Below are positions 1 through 13,173 of a stretch of DNA of 64,000 bases, piece by piece. Position numbers and translations under genes: made by a program. A model generated the notes under the pieces. It saw only the letters and a program-made list of their open reading frames with translations, had not been told where the DNA came from and did not search any database. Within the stretch, counting starts at the first letter, position 1. Every line of letters starts with the position of its first letter. This DNA comes from Salvelinus alpinus. Its lineage: Eukaryota > Chordata > Actinopteri > Salmoniformes > Salmonidae. Where the stretch lies: NCBI RefSeq assembly GCF_045679555.1, contig NC_092122.1:10039602-10103601 (forward strand), in the 5' to 3' direction.

Positions 1-100
1 TAGAACCTGATGGAGGAACAATAGAGCCCTGAGTACCAGACCATTAGGACCTGATGGAGGAACAATAGAGCATGAGTACCAGGCCATTAGGACCTGATGG
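1..100. repeat. Short tandem repeat, ~42-45 bp unit, about 2.3 copies
   Basis: The phrase acctgatgg recurs at about 5, 50 and 92, each time followed by the same 'aggaacaatagag ... gagtaccag' text, so the first 100 bases are a small tandem array cut by the window start. It lies just upstream of the L1-type element and may belong to its 5' region or to flanking DNA. Positions 101-460 hold no gene that I recognise and are probably LINE 5' leader. Confidence 0.7.
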
Positions 101-460
101 TTGTTAGTATGTTGGGTACTACAAAGGCATTACTATGACTCAACGGTTAAGTGGATTTTTATTGTGGTCAAGACTCATGACTGCCAGTGTGGCAGTAATA
201 CGGTCACCGCAACAGCCCTAGCCAGGACCATCTTAAATGTTTTATTTTAAAAAAATTATTCATGGGGGGGATCACGTAACCCTTGAACGAGATGGCCGCA
301 TGAATTAAGAGCTCAAGCTAAAACTCCTTTAGCTTTAGTCAAAAGGTCATGGCGGTGACATTACAGGTGACATTTTTACCTGGACTCGAGGATTAGCGGC
401 GGGAAAAGCTAGCACCATTAGCCAGGAGCAAGAGGACCCCCACCCTCCCAGGCCCAACAA

Positions 461-1172
461 ATGCCAACCTCGCGCTCTGTCGAAGACATCCTTTCTGAGC
501 TGAGATCCCAAAGTACAGAACTCGACATCAAATTAATTAACTCTCAGCTCAGTGTGATAGGGGGCAAGGTGACAACCCTGGAAAATGCTTTGCCTGACAA
601 CAACAAGATAACATCAACGTGGGGTGCCTGGATGAGGCAGAGGGGCGAATCCTATCCATGGAAAACTTACTGACAGATGCCATGGAAACAATAGCATATG
701 CTAAAAAGAAAATAGAGCATCTGGAAGAGAACAGGACCTGGAAAACAGGGAGCGAATGAATAATTGTGTTCTATTAAATCTGGGCAAAAAAGAAGAGGGA
801 AACAACATGCCACTGATCCGCTACCTGCCAGACAAACTTCCAGAGTGGCTCCACCTGTCCACGAACAGGCCCATAGAACTGGAGAGAGCTCACCGAGCAC
901 TGAGGCGCCCACCAGCAGCCAGACAACCACCACGCCCAATCACCATACGTTTCCTGAGATTCACCGACAAGGAACGAGTCCTACAGGCAGCAAAAATCAA
1001 CACCATTACAGTGGGAAACGCCAAACTCACTTTACACCAGGACCTGTCAGCTGGAATACGCCGAAAGAGCCGAGAGTTTGACGAGGTGAAGAAATGCTCC
1101 ATTGACCAAGGCATCTTTAGGGGATTCAAATACCCATACGAGCTCAGGATTCTTCACCAAGGAGCCCTGTGA
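461..1172 (+). pseudogene. L1-type LINE ORF1 (RNA-binding protein) remnant
   Basis: Two reading-frame pieces (461-673 and 756-1172) together resemble L1 ORF1p, the trimeric RNA-binding chaperone of L1 retrotransposons. The first piece is heptad-like, with spaced Leu/Ile, as in the ORF1 coiled coil. The second contains an RRM-like stretch (PITIRFLRFTDKERVLQAA) and the basic C-terminal domain with DLSAGIRRKSREF. A frameshift between the pieces and the stop at 671-673 break the ORF, so it is non-functional. It sits in order upstream of ORF2, as expected for L1/Tx1-group elements. Assignment to the superfamily is firm; the exact clade is not. Confidence 0.75.
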
Positions 1173-1873
1173 CACTTCAAAACGCCCGAAGAGCCAAAAC
1201 GTTTTTTGAAGGACAATCCTGGTCACTGAGAAATGGACCAATGACTAAAAGCGTTTCAGTGTACTTTTATTTCAATTTTTTTTTTTATTATTTGTAGTTA
1301 TCATTTTCACATAGGCATCCACCAGTGATAGGTCTGTAAATGTGTCATAAGTTGACAAACTAACGAGAAGCTCAATGTGTACATTTTATTCTTATGGCCT
1401 TATCCTGTTGATATTACGTTTTAATAAAAACAAACAACTTATCCTATAGATCCCTCTTAAGGATTTGCCCCAACATTTCTGTTTTATTTGGTCCAAACGA
1501 TTAGCCCTATGTCCTTTGGGCGAGGTATATGTAGGCTGGGCTATTGATTTTATTTTCTCCCGCTTTTTTAATGTGGTCTGGACGGGGGCTACGTTGTCAT
1601 TTACTCAATGCGGAGAGGATGAGGCGTTTCTTTGGTGGGGAGGGGGAGACGTTGTGCGTTGCTAACTGTTCCTGTTTTTTTCCGGAACACAGAATTGAGA
1701 CTGAGCGGGGGGATAATAGATCCAACGGGATATGTCGTTGTTTGGGAACTCGTCTGGGGTGTTCAGAGATTGTTCTTTTATGTACACCATTTATTTTTAT
1801 TTTGTGATCGCAGCTGTAATTATTATCCACCTTTACCCAGAGATGATTTGCACTAGAGTTCGATTACTGTTCG
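1173..1873 (+). other. L1-type LINE inter-ORF spacer
   Basis: T-rich spacer between ORF1 and ORF2 of the L1-type element. Short open frames here have no family signature. I see no host exon or RNA gene. Confidence 0.5.
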
Positions 1874-1917
1874 ATGACGTTGACTAGTACCTTAAATCTA
1901 TTGACATGGAACTGCCA

Positions 1918-1923
1918 TGGTCT
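1918..1923 (+). repeat. Target-site duplication (left) of nested L2-type LINE
   Basis: TGGTCT at 1918-1923 recurs at 5242-5247. Removing one copy and everything between restores the L1 ORF2 codons N-C-H-G-L-G-H-A, so these are the insertion borders. Confidence 0.85.
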
Positions 1924-1924
1924 T

Positions 1925-4702
1925 CCCGAAACGGATCCAGTGTTTTGCCTTCCACCCAATACAATGGATCTGATCCCAGCCGGGGACCCTATGCGACGCC
2001 GTAAAAGGGGCAAACGTAGCGGTCTCTTGGTCAGGCTTCGGAGACGGGCACATCGCGCTCCACTCCCTAGCATACTACTCGCCAATGTCCAGTCTCTTGA
2101 CAATAAGGTTTATGAAATCCGAGCACGGGTAACATTCCAGAGAGACATCAGGGATTGCAACGTGCTCTGCTTCACGGAAACATGGCTAACTCAAGAGACG
2201 CTAACGGAGTCGGTGCAGCCAGCTGGTTTCTTCACGCATCGCGCCGACAGAAACATACATCTTTCTGGTAAGAAGAGGGGCGGGGGGGTATGCCTTATGA
2301 TTAACGAGACGTGGTGTGATCATCATAACAACACACAGGAACTCAAGTCATTCTGTTCACCTGATCTAGAACTCCTCACAATCAAATGTCGACCGCATTA
2401 TCTACCAAGGGAATTCTCCTCGATCATAATCACAGCCGTATATATTCCCCCCAAGCAGACACATCGATGGCCCTGAACGAACTTTATCTGACTCTTTGTA
2501 AACTGGAAACCACACACCCTGAGGCTGCATTCATCGTAGCTGGGGATTTTAACAAGGCTAATCTAAAAACAAAACTCCCTAAATTCTATCAGCATATCGA
2601 TTGTGCTACCAGGGCCGGTAAAACCCTGGATCATTGTTATACTAACTTCCGCGACGCATATAAGGCCCTCCCCCGCCCTCCTTTCGGAAAAGCTGACCAC
2701 GACTCCATTTTGTTGATTCCAGCCTACAAACAGAAACTAAAACAACAAGCTCCGGCGCTCAGGTCTGTTCAACGCTGGTCCGACCAATCTGATTCCACGC
2801 TTCAAGACTGCTTCGATCACGCGGATTGGAATATGTTCCGCATTGCGTCCAACAACAACATGGACGAATATGCTGATTCGGTGAGCGAGTTCATTAGGAA
2901 GTGCATTGACGATGTCGTACCCACAGCAACGATTAAAACATTCCCAAACCAGAAACCGTGGATTGACGGCAGCATTCGCGTGAAACTGAAAGCGCGAACC
3001 ACTGCTTTTAACCAGGGCAAGGTGACCGGAAACATGACCGAATACAAACAGTGTAGCTATTCTCTCCGCAAGGCTATCAAACAGGCTAAGTCCCAGTACA
3101 GAGACAAAATAGAGTCGCAATTCAACAGCTCAGACACAAGAGGTATGTGGCAGGGTCTACAGTCTATCACGGATTACAAAAAGAAAACCAGCCCCGTCGC
3201 GGACCAGGATGTCTTGCTCCCAGACAGGCTAAATAACTTTTTTGCCCGCTTTGAGGACAATACAGTGCCACTGACACGGCCCGCTACCAAAACCTGCGGG
3301 CTCTCCTTCACTGCAGCCGAGGTGAGTAAAACATTTAAACGTGTTAACCCTCGCAAGGCTGCAGGCCCAGACGGCATTCCCAGCCGCGTCCTCAGAGCAT
3401 GCGCAGACCAGCTGGCTGGTGTGTTTACGGACATATTCAATCAATCCTTATCCCAGTCTGCTGTTCCCACATGGCTCAAGAGGGCCACCATTGTTCCTGT
3501 TCCCAAGAAAGCTAAGGTAACTGAGCTAAACGACTACCGCCCCGTAGCACTCACTTCCGTCATCATGAAGTGCTTTGAGAGACTAGTCAAGGACCATATC
3601 ACCTCCACCCTACCGGACACCCTAGACCTACTCCAATTTGCTTACCGACCCAATAGGTCCACAGACGACGCAATCGCAACCACACTGCACACTGCACACT
3701 GCCCTAACCCATCTGGACAAGAGGAATACCTATGTGAGAATGCTGTTCATCGATTACAGCTCAGCATTTAACACCATAGTACCCTCCAAACTCGTCATCA
3801 AGCTCGAGACCCTGGGTCTCGACCCCGCCCTGTGCAACTGGGTCCTGGACTTCCTGACGGGCCGCCCCCAGGTGGTGAGGGTAGGTAACAACATCTCCAC
3901 CCCGCTGATCCTCAACACTGGGGCCCCACAAGGGTGCGTTCTGAGCCCTCTCCTGTACTCCCTGTTCACCCACGACTGCGTGGCCATGCACGCCTCCAAC
4001 TCAATCATCAAGTTTGCGGATGACACTACAGTGGTAGGCTTGATTACCAACAACGACGAGACGGCCTACAGGGAGGAGGTGAGGGCCCTCGGAGTGTGGT
4101 GTCAGGAAAATAACCTCACACTCAACGTCAACAAAACAAAGGAGATGATTGTGGACTTCAGGAAACAGCAGAGGGAGCACCCCCCTATCCACATCGACGG
4201 GTCAGTAGTGGAGAAGGTGGAAAGTTTTAAGTTCCTCGGTGTACACATCACGGACAAACTGAATTGGTCCACCCACACAGACAGCGTTGTGAAGAAGGCG
4301 CAGCAGCGCCTCTTCAACCTCAGGAGGCTGAAGAAATTCGGCTTGTCACCAAAAGCACTCACAAACTTCTACAGATGCACAATCGAGAGCATCCTGTCGG
4401 GCTGTATCACCGCCTGGTATGGCAACTGCTCCGCCCACAACCGTAAGGCTCTCCAGAGGGTAGTGAGGTCTGCAGAACGCATCACCGGGGGCAAACTACC
4501 TGCCCTCCAGGACACCTACACCACCCGATGTCACAGGAAGGCCATAAAGATCATCAAGGACAACAACCACCGAAGCCACTGCCTGTTCACCCCGCTATCA
4601 TCCAGAAGGAGAGGTCAGTACAGGTGCATCAAAGCAGGGACCGAGAGACAGAAGCTGTTTTTCAATCTCAAGGCCATCAGACTGTTAAACAGCCACCACT
4701 AA
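1925..4702 (+). pseudogene. L2-type LINE ORF2: APE endonuclease + reverse transcriptase, two frameshifts
   Basis: The reading frame is carried by three overlapping pieces. Piece one (to about 2450) has the endonuclease motifs LLANVQSLDNK and CFTETWL. Piece two (about 2450-3700) has VAGDFN, the domain linker, then RT motifs ([41 protein letters not shown]). Piece three (about 3690-4702) has [26 protein letters not shown], catalytic FADD (4013-4024) and the FKFLGVHI thumb region. The protein would do target-primed reverse transcription of its own RNA. A small indel near 2450 and an extra 7-bp repeat near 3690 break the frame; otherwise the copy looks young. Clade (L2 versus a sister group) is judged by eye. 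Confidence 0.85.
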
Positions 4703-5241
4703 CATTTAGCGGCCGCTGCCAACATACTGACTCAACTCCAGCCACTTTAAAAATGGGAATTGATGGAAATTATGTAAAAATTTACCACTAGCCACTTTAA
4801 ACAATGCCACTTAATATAATGTTTACATACCCTACATTACCCATCTCATATGTATATGTATATACTGTACTCTATATCATCTACTGCATCTTGCCATCTT
4901 TATGTAATACATGTACCACTAGCCACTTTAAACTATGCCACTTTATGTTTACATACCCTACAGTACTCATCTCATATGTATATACCGTACTCTATACCAT
5001 CTACTGCATCTTGCCTATGCCGTTCTGTACCATCACTCATTCATATATCTTTATGTACATATTCTTTATCCCTTTACACTTGTGTGTATAAGGTAGTAGT
5101 TGTGGAATTGTTAGGTTAGATTACTTGTTGTTATTACTGCATTGTCGGAACTAGAAGCACAAGCATTTCGCTACACTCGCATTAACATCTGCTAACCATG
5201 TGTATGTGACTAATAAAATTTGATTTGATTTGATTTTGATT
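4703..5241 (+). repeat. L2-type LINE 3' UTR with an internal ~125-bp tandem duplication
   Basis: About 4790-4905 and 4914-5025 are near copies: each starts with 'ccactttaaac', runs through a 'gtttacataccctac' core and ends with 'catctactgcatcttgcc'. The remainder leads to the TTTGATTTGA tail. Confidence 0.75.
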
Positions 5242-8200
5242 TGGTCTAGGTCATGCAATAAAACAGAAAAAGGAATGAAGTGAAAAAAGGAAAAGGCAGA
5301 CATTGCACTATTACAAGAGACACACCTCTGTGATGCCAAACTCCGCAGAGCTTTGGTGGGACAGGTGTAGAGGTACAGCCATACTTATCCACAAGAATGT
5401 TCCGTTCATAATTGACAACAAATCTGATCCGGGGGGGAGATTTATTTTGATAACTTAGTAATTGGTTGCCCATACAGTGACCATCTTAAACATATACGTG
5501 TACAATCGGACCCATAGCACTTTCAGATCACGCCTTTGTCCACCTCCCCTTTGACCTCTGCAAAAACATCCTGAGGTCAAAGAGCTGGAAATTCAACACC
5601 TCCATGTTATCAAACAAAGCGTTCCATACATTGGTAACTACATGGATAGACAACTACACACAAGACAACAAAGATTCTCCTGTTTCTCCGGCCACAATGT
5701 GGGACGCTGCTAAAGCCACACTAAGAGGTGCATATGCTTCCTCTAAGAAAAAAGCAATGGAAGCACACAGGCTAGATCTTGAGAGGGAGCTGGAACACTG
5801 TGAAAAAGTACATAAACAATCCCCAGACAGCACCTCCTGGAGTCAACTTAAAGCAGCCAAAGCCAAACTGAACTTGGACTATACTCGGGAGATAAAAAAT
5901 TAAGTTTTCTTTACTAAACAGAAATACGATGAGTATAGCAATAGGCCTAGTAGATTGGTAAGCAAACAATGTAAAAAAAAGAGCAGTCAGAGCAGTGCGT
6001 ACAATCATGGCTATCTGAACAGCAGAGGACGAGGTCACATTTGACCCAAAAAATATAAATTTAACTTTTCATGATTTTGAATGCAAACTATATACTTCTG
6101 AGAGAGAACATACGAAGGCAGAACTCCATTCCTTCCTAGAGGGAATCTCACTACCTAAACTATCAGAGACCGACCAAGATGATCTCAACTCCAGGACCTC
6201 CTCAGGAGTGAAGGGGGAGGCAATTACCTCCATGCCATCTAATAAGTCCCCAGGCCCAGATGGATTCCCCAGAGAGTTCTACAAAGCTTTTTGGCCCCAG
6301 CTTAGCCCTATTTTCATGCCAATGCTGGATGATTTTTGCAAAAACAGAGCTCTCCCAGACTCTATGCTCACATTAGTGTTGCTCAAAAAAGACAAGGACC
6401 CTCTATCCTGCTCGTCCTTCCAGCCCATAAGCTTGTTGGATTTCGACTACAAAATAATTACCAAATTGCTCGCCAAAAGACTAGACTAAACACTTCTTCC
6501 CAAAATAATAAAAGCGGACCAAACTGAATATATTTTTTATAGATACTCTTCTGATAACATTTGCCGTTTTTTTAAATATTATAGATCAAGTAAATGCACA
6601 GGAGACCCCTGTCCTGCTGGGTTCACTGGATGCTGAGAAGGTGTTCGACAGGATGGAGTGGAGCTTTCTGTTCTCAGTCTTAGAAAAGTTCAATATGGGC
6701 TCAAACTTTATTAAATGGATCAAATCACTATACTCTCATCCAAATGCCATGGTGACTACTAATGGACTGAACTCTGACAGATTCCCTTTGGGACGGGGCA
6801 CAAGACAAGGGTGCTCGCTGTCCCCCCTGCTCTACTTGTTGGGGGCGGAGCCTCTGGCAGAGTTGATAAGGAGCAATCCAAGTATTATGGGTGTTTCTGC
6901 AGGCGGCCTGCAGCACAAGATTTCGCTCTACGCGGATGATGTCTCGCTCTACATATCCAACCCTGAGAAATCCCTCCCATTTTAGACACAATTGCTCAGT
7001 ATGGCAAGTTTTCAGGATATAAAATACATTTTAACAAATCCACTGTTTGCCCTCTCAATCTTACTCACCAGCTCTATGAAGACACTCTCTGTCCATTCCA
7101 ATCGAAGACACAGGGGTTTCAATACCTTGGGATCTTCGTAACACCAGATCTGAATAGCCTTTTAAAGGAATATTAGCTTCCACTCCTGGATTGAATCGAG
7201 AACGATCTCCAAACCTGGATCTCCCTCCCAATTAGCTTAGTCGGAAGAATTAATGTCATCCGTATGAACATCCTCCCTAGACTGAACTATTTATTTCAGA
7301 TGCTCCCATGCTATCTCCCAGTTTCCTTTTTCAAAACAACTAACCAAAACAACTAACCAAAGCATCACCAAATTTATATGGGGCAATAAAAAACCTAGGA
7401 TCAAGTTCTCCACTCTATCAAAAACCTGAATCTAAGGGTGGTCTTGCCCTTCCCTCCCTTCAATTGTACTACTGGTCTGCCCAAATCTGCAACATGCTAA
7501 CATGGATCACAAACAGACAAGACTCAACGTGGATTCAAATAGAAGCCCAATCCTGTGGTTCAATCCCCCTAAGCTCAATTATATTCATTAATAACTTCAG
7601 TGAAGTGGGCAACACAGCCAAAACCTTTTGTGATTTACAGCACCCTACTAGGGTGGAGGGACTAAGAAATATCTGGGCATTTCCTCCCAAATATGTTCTC
7701 ACTCGCCTATAGTAGGCAACCCAGACTTGCCAAAAGCCCTGAGTGATGCCAACTTTAATCTTTGGCATCCTCTAGGAATCAGGACCTTTTCAGACCTATT
7801 TCATCAGAAAACCACTACACTGAAATCCTTTCAAGAGCTCTGCAGTGAATTCAATGTGCCAAGATCCAATTTTGTTTAAATATCTTCAAATTAGTAATTT
7901 CCTCATTTACTTCCAAGAGGAGGTTTAGAACTCAGTTGAATTAAGTTGAAACCCTTCTTGTCACAGCACAATCCATTAAAGGCAAAATCTATCTATAGAC
8001 TTCTTTCTGAGGAAAGGGGGCTCCTCCTTTACTCCTTTGAAAAGGACCTTGGTCTGACTATCCGTGATGAGTTATGGGTGGAGGTTTGCGACAGGGTATA
8101 CTGCTCCTCTACTAATGTAAAAATGAAAGAATCTAATTACACATTTTTGTACAAATTTTATTACACTCCCTTGAGACTCCATAAAATGAAAACAGACATT

Positions 8201-8842
8201 TCTCCTAACTGTAAAAGATGTACCTCTGAAAGTGGAACCTATATGCATGTATTTTGGAGCTGTAGAGAGATTGCCAGATTTTGGCAATCTATACATACTG
8301 CTGCACAGAAAATACTAGATGTACAGTTTGATACACGGTGTCATATCAATCTTCTTAATGCCCAGCAGGACTCTGTTCTTGATCCTGACAGAGAAAATGT
8401 TTTTATGACCATTACATACTTTGCTAAGAAATGTATTCTTCTATTGTGGGCTTCTAATACTTCTATATTTAAAATGTGGATTGGCCAGATTTGTTGACTT
8501 TCTCCCTCTTGAAAAGCACACTGATGACCTCCACAAGAGACGGCCCAAGTTTGATAGAGTCTGGTCTCCACTACTCAACTATATTTCAAATTGGACAGAG
8601 TGAAGGGGGGGGGATTAGGGAAATGAGCAGATACATGTTGTGTAAGGTGCTCTAAAAACTAATTATTTGCTCGTCGTCTCAGCTAAGGCTGGAAATAGCT
8701 AATAAGAACCTTGATAGTGCTATTGCAAGTTAAAAAAAAAATATTATTATTGTTTTTTAAAGTCTGTCATCTGTGAATGTGGAATGTGTTTTGTGGGTTG
8801 ATTGAAAAACAAGAACTTAACTTTAAATTGAAAAAAAAATAT

Positions 8843-11785
8843 TATCCATTATTGTGGAGGCTACATTTTAAATGCAGCTGTTACAAACATACAGTACATT
8901 CTGCTGAATAGTTTAATAAGCTGCGTGTACGGCCAGAACTAGTTTAAATGGCCAACTGTGCCCAAATTGGCAACACACAGCTGCACTGGCTGCCATGAAG
9001 CCATGAAGTCATTTTAACTAAGATAAAACCATTTTTAAAAGGCAGCACCAAACATTTGTGTCCTGACAAGGCATCAGAGTCACATGAGGACACGGGAAAC
9101 TTTCCTGGAAACAGCCCTCTGCGCTAGAGGAGAAAATCATGATTATTTTAGGCCTCCACACAGGGGTTACACACACACACACACACACACACATTACTCC
9201 CATTCACTTTGTCTCTGTCGGTCTGTCTAGCCATGAACCAGGTAGTTTGGTGAGAGTCCTGTACCTTTTTGGATTGTTTTCTTTGACTACTCAGGTTTTG
9301 GGTTCAGGCTTTTAGTCATCGTTCATCCCTTCGTTATTACGTTGCAGTGTAGGTGCTAATAACTGAGATAAAAATGGAATTGAACAAAATGAATGGAAAT
9401 ATTTGAACTTAGATGAATGGATCTGAGTTAGTTGGTTATTAAAATATGGAAACAGTGTGGTGATGTTGGGTTTTACTATGTAGAATGAACTAGGCATCGC
9501 TACACACACCTTACCTACCGGGACTACTGTCCAATGGCCTCATACACTTCCAAATACTCTGGTTTATTTCAGTTACACGTCAGCATGCCCTGCCCCCCTC
9601 CTCATCAGTGTGTGAGAGAAGGTAAGGTTGGACCGCCTGCTCTTCTCAAAGAGGCGATTCCTAGAAAAGTGTTCAGTTTTTTTTCTCCCATAGCGCCTTA
9701 TTTGGTTACAATCTCTCTTGCTCTCCCTCTCGATCTACTCTTTCTCTCGACCTACTCTCTTTCTCTCTCTCTCTCTCTCTCCAGTGAAGGCCTATTTCTC
9801 AAAAGCTCCCAGCATCTTAACTGTTAGCCTACGCGCCTTTCAGCAAATGGGTTTTCAGGGGGAAAAAGGTTTTGTTTAGTTGTAACAGCCGTCTCTCACA
9901 CAGCCCTGTCAGAATCTCTCCCCGTTTTGCCCTCCCTCTGAGTTTCTGTGTGTGTGTGTCCCCTTTGTTAGCGAACAGATGAAGGCCTGGCTTGGTTGGG
10001 CCGAACCGTTCTTGGCATGCATTAGGGGACATGATGTACTTCAGAGTCCTACTGTCTCACTTGTGACACTGTGTTAAAGGTGTTCCCGGGCGTTGTTACC
10101 CAGGTTTGAGTTGCTTAGCCTAGTGTGTCAGCTGCTAGCTATCCCACGAGGATATATATATATATTGAAGATATATCTTCTTCAATAGTAATAAATGTTG
10201 ATCAATGAAAGATCTTTGAAAAAGAAAGTAGCCGTACACTATCAGATGCAGTGTCCTAGCACGAGCATTAGAACGCCTACTCTCATTAACTGGCAGTGTC
10301 ATGTTTGGCAGTTCCGTCAGCCACTCTTTTGGGAACTCGACACATGACCTCCCGTGACCTTTAGGAACTGGAACCCCCCTCCTCCAGCTTATAGGAGTTA
10401 GGAGTATTAGCTCAAACTCTGTCGTTTCTTCTCAGCATGTTGGATTCCCAAAGCGGATGACGGCATGGATGGATGATCATGGGTGAAATCCTAATTGTCC
10501 CTCTGAGCTGCTTGGCCATATCATTTCAATAGGGGGACGGGGGTCAGTTTGTGTGTTGCCCTTATCGCGCCTCAGTGAGTTCTTAACTGTCCATTAATCG
10601 GATGACAGCCAGACATGTCATGGGCCTGGCCCTGTGTGTGTGTTGGGGAAATTTAAGATAGATAAGCATTGTGTTTAATTTTATTAATGTTTTCCTTTTG
10701 TGTAATATGCATGATTTTCAGTGTTTTTATAAATTTGGGACACTCATTTGTCTTCTGGTTGATGGTCACTAGACTTGATACTGAATGTTATGGATTGTTC
10801 ATATCTGATAGTGATTGACGCCAGACTGGAGGTACGAGGACCGAGGACACTGATTGTTATTGTATTCTGGGACACTGATTCTGTAGCAGCTGATGTTGTG
10901 ACTTCCTACAAGCCTCTCGGCAGGTGTTTACAGAACATTGGTGCTGTGAGATAAGAATATAAGGGCCTGCTTCTCTGCTGGAGGTGTCTCCCTGTTGCAA
11001 CTTGTATTAAACCACATTGATTTACTTTATCTGTAACTTTAATTCACCTGGAAAATCCCCATTACCTGTGTGTGTGTGTGTGCGCACGTAATCTGTGATG
11101 AGTTGGGCAGGGTTATGAAATCCTCTTGTATGGGGGCTCGGAGTGCAGTGACACAGCCCTGCACAGTGATCCCTTTTGTCTGAGGGGTCAAGAGAGCAAC
11201 TGGCACTATCAGCACTGAGCGGAGGGAGCGGGAGGTAGACTGAGGGAGGAGAGCAAAAGATTCCTAAAACTAGAGGGAGTAGGAGGGAATTGGGGATATA
11301 GGCCTAAGCAGGGAGGAGAGCAGGGGAAAGAGGAATAGGGTGCGGAGGAGAGACAACTGATGGGCTATTGACTCACCGTACTGCCCCCAAACTCACTGAC
11401 CATACACCTCCTTATACCGTCTCATAACAGCCCCACATCCATCTGTGTCCTTGGTTCCACCATACCTGCCAAACTGAACGTAACGTGGCTGGACCTTGAC
11501 CTGTTCTATACATACAATGCATGATATACAGCTGTCCCCAAAGCATGTTTGTTTACCATGCAAACCCAGTCACCTCCATGTGTGCACCATTTCATACCCT
11601 CTCCAAGGACAATTACCCTCAGCCCCTTACCGGCTGGGCAATAAGACCATCCATAGGTGACAAATAACTGACTGTATTTTGAAGCGAGTCGACTGCAGCG
11701 CTCAAGCCACATCTACGATATCCCATTCCCATCAGCCAGAGAGAGAGAGATTGGTTTTGGATACTCTACTGTGGTTTCCAAGCTA
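8843..11785. other. Intronic/intergenic DNA upstream of the last cradd exon
   Basis: No coding exon was recognised on either strand. Contents are an AC microsatellite (9169-9193), a CT-rich tract (about 9720-9781), a short AT run (10150-10163) and two blocks (10477-10497 and 10616-10870) that recur, diverged, downstream of the cradd exon. I saw no CARD-encoding exon of cradd. Confidence 0.5.
9169..9193. repeat. (AC)n microsatellite
   Basis: Uninterrupted alternating AC, about 12 units. Confidence 0.95.
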
Positions 11786-12554
11786 GTTTTCCATCCAATT
11801 GACGACCGATTTTCATGCAGATATTCAAAAATTTGCATAAAAACCAATATGCAGGTTTTCCCAGCAGAGACTTGTTTCCATCAGATTGACTTGTTGCGGA
11901 TAAAAGGTTGTGCGTGATGACGTAGCACAGTGCACATAAAACATTTTTTTTAAACGTTTGCAGTTAAATTCCCATATGCCAAATAAAAAAATACAAGTTA
12001 AATGGTTTTGGCACACAAAGCAAATGTGACCACTGGTAAGTGTGCTCTAGTCAACAGCTCTCAGGTACAGTGTAGGTGGGTCAGCCTACATGATAACATT
12101 ATTATGGACTTTCATATGTCAAATGGCAGCCAAGCATTGATCACAATGTCACCAGAATAAGACCCTCAATATTTATTGGAAAGGAGCATCAAGATCATCA
12201 CTGTGCACTTTCACCACCCTGTGAAGTTCATCGTCACCTATTTCATCTGTAACCTAATAAACTGTAGGCTTTCCTGAGCTGTAGTAGGAGGACCACAGAA
12301 CATACTGCGTCACTCCAAGTTTACTTCGATATGACTGGTTATTATATCAATATTTGCGTACAAAGGCATTTCCACCACCATTTCTCACATAATACATTTT
12401 AGACACAAAATGATCCCACCTAGCATATTTTGTCTTGTCGACATTTGGAACGTTTTTACAGACGTTTGCTGTTTTCATCAGGCCTGTCGTGGCTTTTTTA
12501 ATGTATTTATCCGACATGTACTTTACTCGCATGGAAAAAGGTTGGATGGAAACC
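11786..12554. mobile_element. Probable non-autonomous DNA transposon (TIR TTTCCATCCAA)
   Basis: The left end reads ttttccatccaattg and the right end gttggatggaaacc, forming an inverted terminal repeat around about 770 bp of AT-rich, non-coding DNA. No transposase frame is present. Superfamily unknown; borders are approximate. Confidence 0.45.
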
Positions 12555-13173
12555 TGGTTTCGGATAGATGAATATTGTGGAGAGAAGAAGATTTGTGTTG
12601 GAAGAAGAGGGAGAGAAATGAACGTGGGGAGAAGTGTATAGCCCAGGTCTACAGAACTACAGGACAATTTTTTTAAGAACACATGTATTTTTAAACCTGC
12701 CTGCTCTCCATCTCCCCACCTCCTCTCAGCCAGAGGAAGATGACCAGGTATTTGATGTGGTTTTGGTGTGACTCTATTATAAAAAGTGGTTTCCAGGAAC
12801 AGCGGTTAAGTGTTCCTGATCTGCCCACCTCTGTTATGCAACACGTTTCAGATGAAAAACACCACAATATCTCGCTCTGTTTTCTAGGCCTATCTCGCTC
12901 TCGTTCCCTCTCTCCTAAATGGAGGTCATTATCAGTCAACAAATTAGCTGATAGTATTGTTTTTTTCTTTCATGTCCAAAAAATGGACATGGAATTACGT
13001 AACGTCTAGTCTTATTTTCACAACCTATTGTAACATTACGTCACAATGAATCAGCGACGTGGTTTTATTAAATGGAAATTGATACTGTCTCTCTCTCCCT
13101 CCACCCATTTCTCCCTCCACCTCGCTCTTCTTCCCATCTCTTTTCTCTGTGTTTCCCTCCTTCCCTTCCAAAG

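Larger units (their letters stand above)
1924..5241 (+). mobile_element. L2-type non-LTR retrotransposon, near-complete, 3' tail (TTTGA)n
   Basis: A sense-oriented LINE carries an endonuclease, a reverse transcriptase and a 3' UTR ending in repeated TTTGATTTGA. This tail is very common in salmonid genomes. The 5' end starts directly in ORF2 coding sequence, so the copy is probably 5'-truncated. The right border is the second TGGTCT at 5242-5247. Its insertion into a dead L1-type element places it later than that element. Confidence 0.85.
1874..8842 (+). mobile_element. L1-type LINE ORF2 and 3' end, interrupted by an L2-type LINE
   Basis: ORF2 begins at the ATG at 1874 with LNLLTWNCHGL, the usual N-terminal start of the L1 apurinic-type endonuclease. 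It is cut at 1923 by another LINE. It resumes at 5248, where the codons continue without loss (GHAIKQKK, then ADIALLQETHL). Later pieces include SPGPDGFPREFYKAFWPQL (from about 6250) and a reverse-transcriptase core with RQGCSLSPLLY and catalytic YADD (6641-6985). The C-terminal region with HVFWSC lies at 7946-8497. Many stops and frameshifts show it is dead. The 3' end is an A-rich tract near 8835. Confidence 0.8.

Noticed and set aside
8843-13173. CARD-encoding exon of cradd
   Set aside because: Searched the open frames on the + strand; none has CARD-like leucine spacing, so the exon is probably outside the window.
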